Of a stretch of 6,461 bases of DNA, positions 6,302 to 6,461 are shown piece by piece. A program made the translations under genes and the position numbers. A model generated the notes under the pieces. That model was not told the DNA's origin. It worked only from the letters and a program-made list of their open reading frames with translations, and did not search any database. Within the stretch, counting starts at the first letter, position 1, and each line of letters begins with the position of its first letter. Source of the stretch: DATCKG01 sp036562385 (GTDB taxonomy: Bacteria; Bacillota; Sulfobacillia; Symbiobacteriales; Symbiobacteriaceae); contig DATCKG010000090.1 in NCBI GenBank assembly GCA_036562385.1, positions 1-6,461 of the forward strand, given 5' to 3'.

Positions 6302-6461
6302 TTACTGAAGCAACCTCAATCCCGCGGCGCAGGCGGCGATGCCCACGATGCATCCGATCCGCAGAAGGCTCACGGGCTCCCGGAAGAACACCATCCCCAC
6401 CAGGGCGCCGCCCAGGGTCCCGATGCCTGTCCATACGGGGTAAGCGACGGAAAGGGGCACT
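6302..6461 (-). CDS. Small multidrug resistance (SMR) family transporter, C-terminal part
   Basis: This is the last 52 codons plus TAA (6304-6302) of a leftward gene cut by the right edge; its start lies outside the window. The peptide contains VAYPVWTGIGTLGGALVG, matching the family's TM3 signature (usually AYAVWxGxG), then FFREPVSLLRIG and a final hydrophobic helix ending GLRLLQ. SMR proteins are about 105-115 residues with four membrane helices, so this is roughly TM3 and TM4. They work as inner-membrane dimers exchanging protons for toxic cations or guanidinium. The TM4 spacing G-x6-G (IVGIAACAAGL) fits the helix-helix contact of the family. The conserved TM1 glutamate is not in view, so Qac/EmrE, Gdx/SugE and paired YkkCD/EbrAB subtypes cannot be told apart. 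The GTG at the extreme edge (6460-6458) is an internal valine by homology, not a start. An unusual point is Pro in place of the usual Ala in the AYAVW motif. Confidence 0.85.
   Translation of the reverse strand, partial: VPLSVAYPVWTGIGTLGGALVGMVFFREPVSLLRIGCIVGIAACAAGLRLLQ

Noticed and set aside
6213..6434. 73-codon - strand frame overlapping the SMR region
   Set aside because: It is the out-of-frame shadow of the SMR gene; the correct frame (6461-6302) gives the TM3 and TM4 signatures.

Overview
The window is a stretch of chromosome-like, gene-dense bacterial DNA. It holds two very GC-rich genes at its edges and one clearly less GC-rich gene between them. One sampled 60-base line of the helicase gene is about 80% G+C, while lines in the middle gene run about 47-73%. 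GTG starts, strong purine-rich ribosome sites, compact intergenic spaces and stem-loop terminators fit a high-GC bacterium. A high-GC thermophilic Firmicute such as Symbiobacterium is my guess, but the taxon is not proven by anything here.

Bases 1-4529 (+) hold the 3' part, possibly nearly all, of a giant superfamily 1 (UPF1/DNA2-like) helicase. It has a very long helical insert inside its motor and a C-terminal Vsr/DUF559-like PD-(D/E)XK nuclease domain. The reading frame is open through the left edge, so the first GTG at 117 is not the real start. Bases 4530-4607 are a convergent intergenic gap with a strong stem-loop that can serve both flanking genes.

Bases 4608-6074 (-) encode a 488-residue membrane-anchored J-domain protein. 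It has an N-terminal DnaJ domain with an HPD motif, then about three membrane helices. Its predicted extracytoplasmic tail is built from three tandem repeats spaced exactly 63 residues apart, each resembling the BamE/SmpA-type 'G-T-x-D/E ... G-x-P' pattern. Bases 6075-6301 are intergenic and hold the J-protein promoter and a second stem-loop. Bases 6302-6461 (-) are the last 52 codons of a small multidrug resistance (SMR: EmrE/SugE/YkkCD-type) transporter cut by the right edge.

The helicase-nuclease is transcribed rightward. The SMR gene and the J-protein gene are transcribed leftward but are separated by a terminator and a promoter, so they are probably separate units. Nothing in the sequence shows that the three genes act together. 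The two features most worth follow-up are the J-domain/three-repeat membrane protein and the helicase-nuclease, whose architecture recalls single-protein helicase-Vsr anti-phage candidates. No tRNA, rRNA, CRISPR array, insertion sequence or attachment site was seen.
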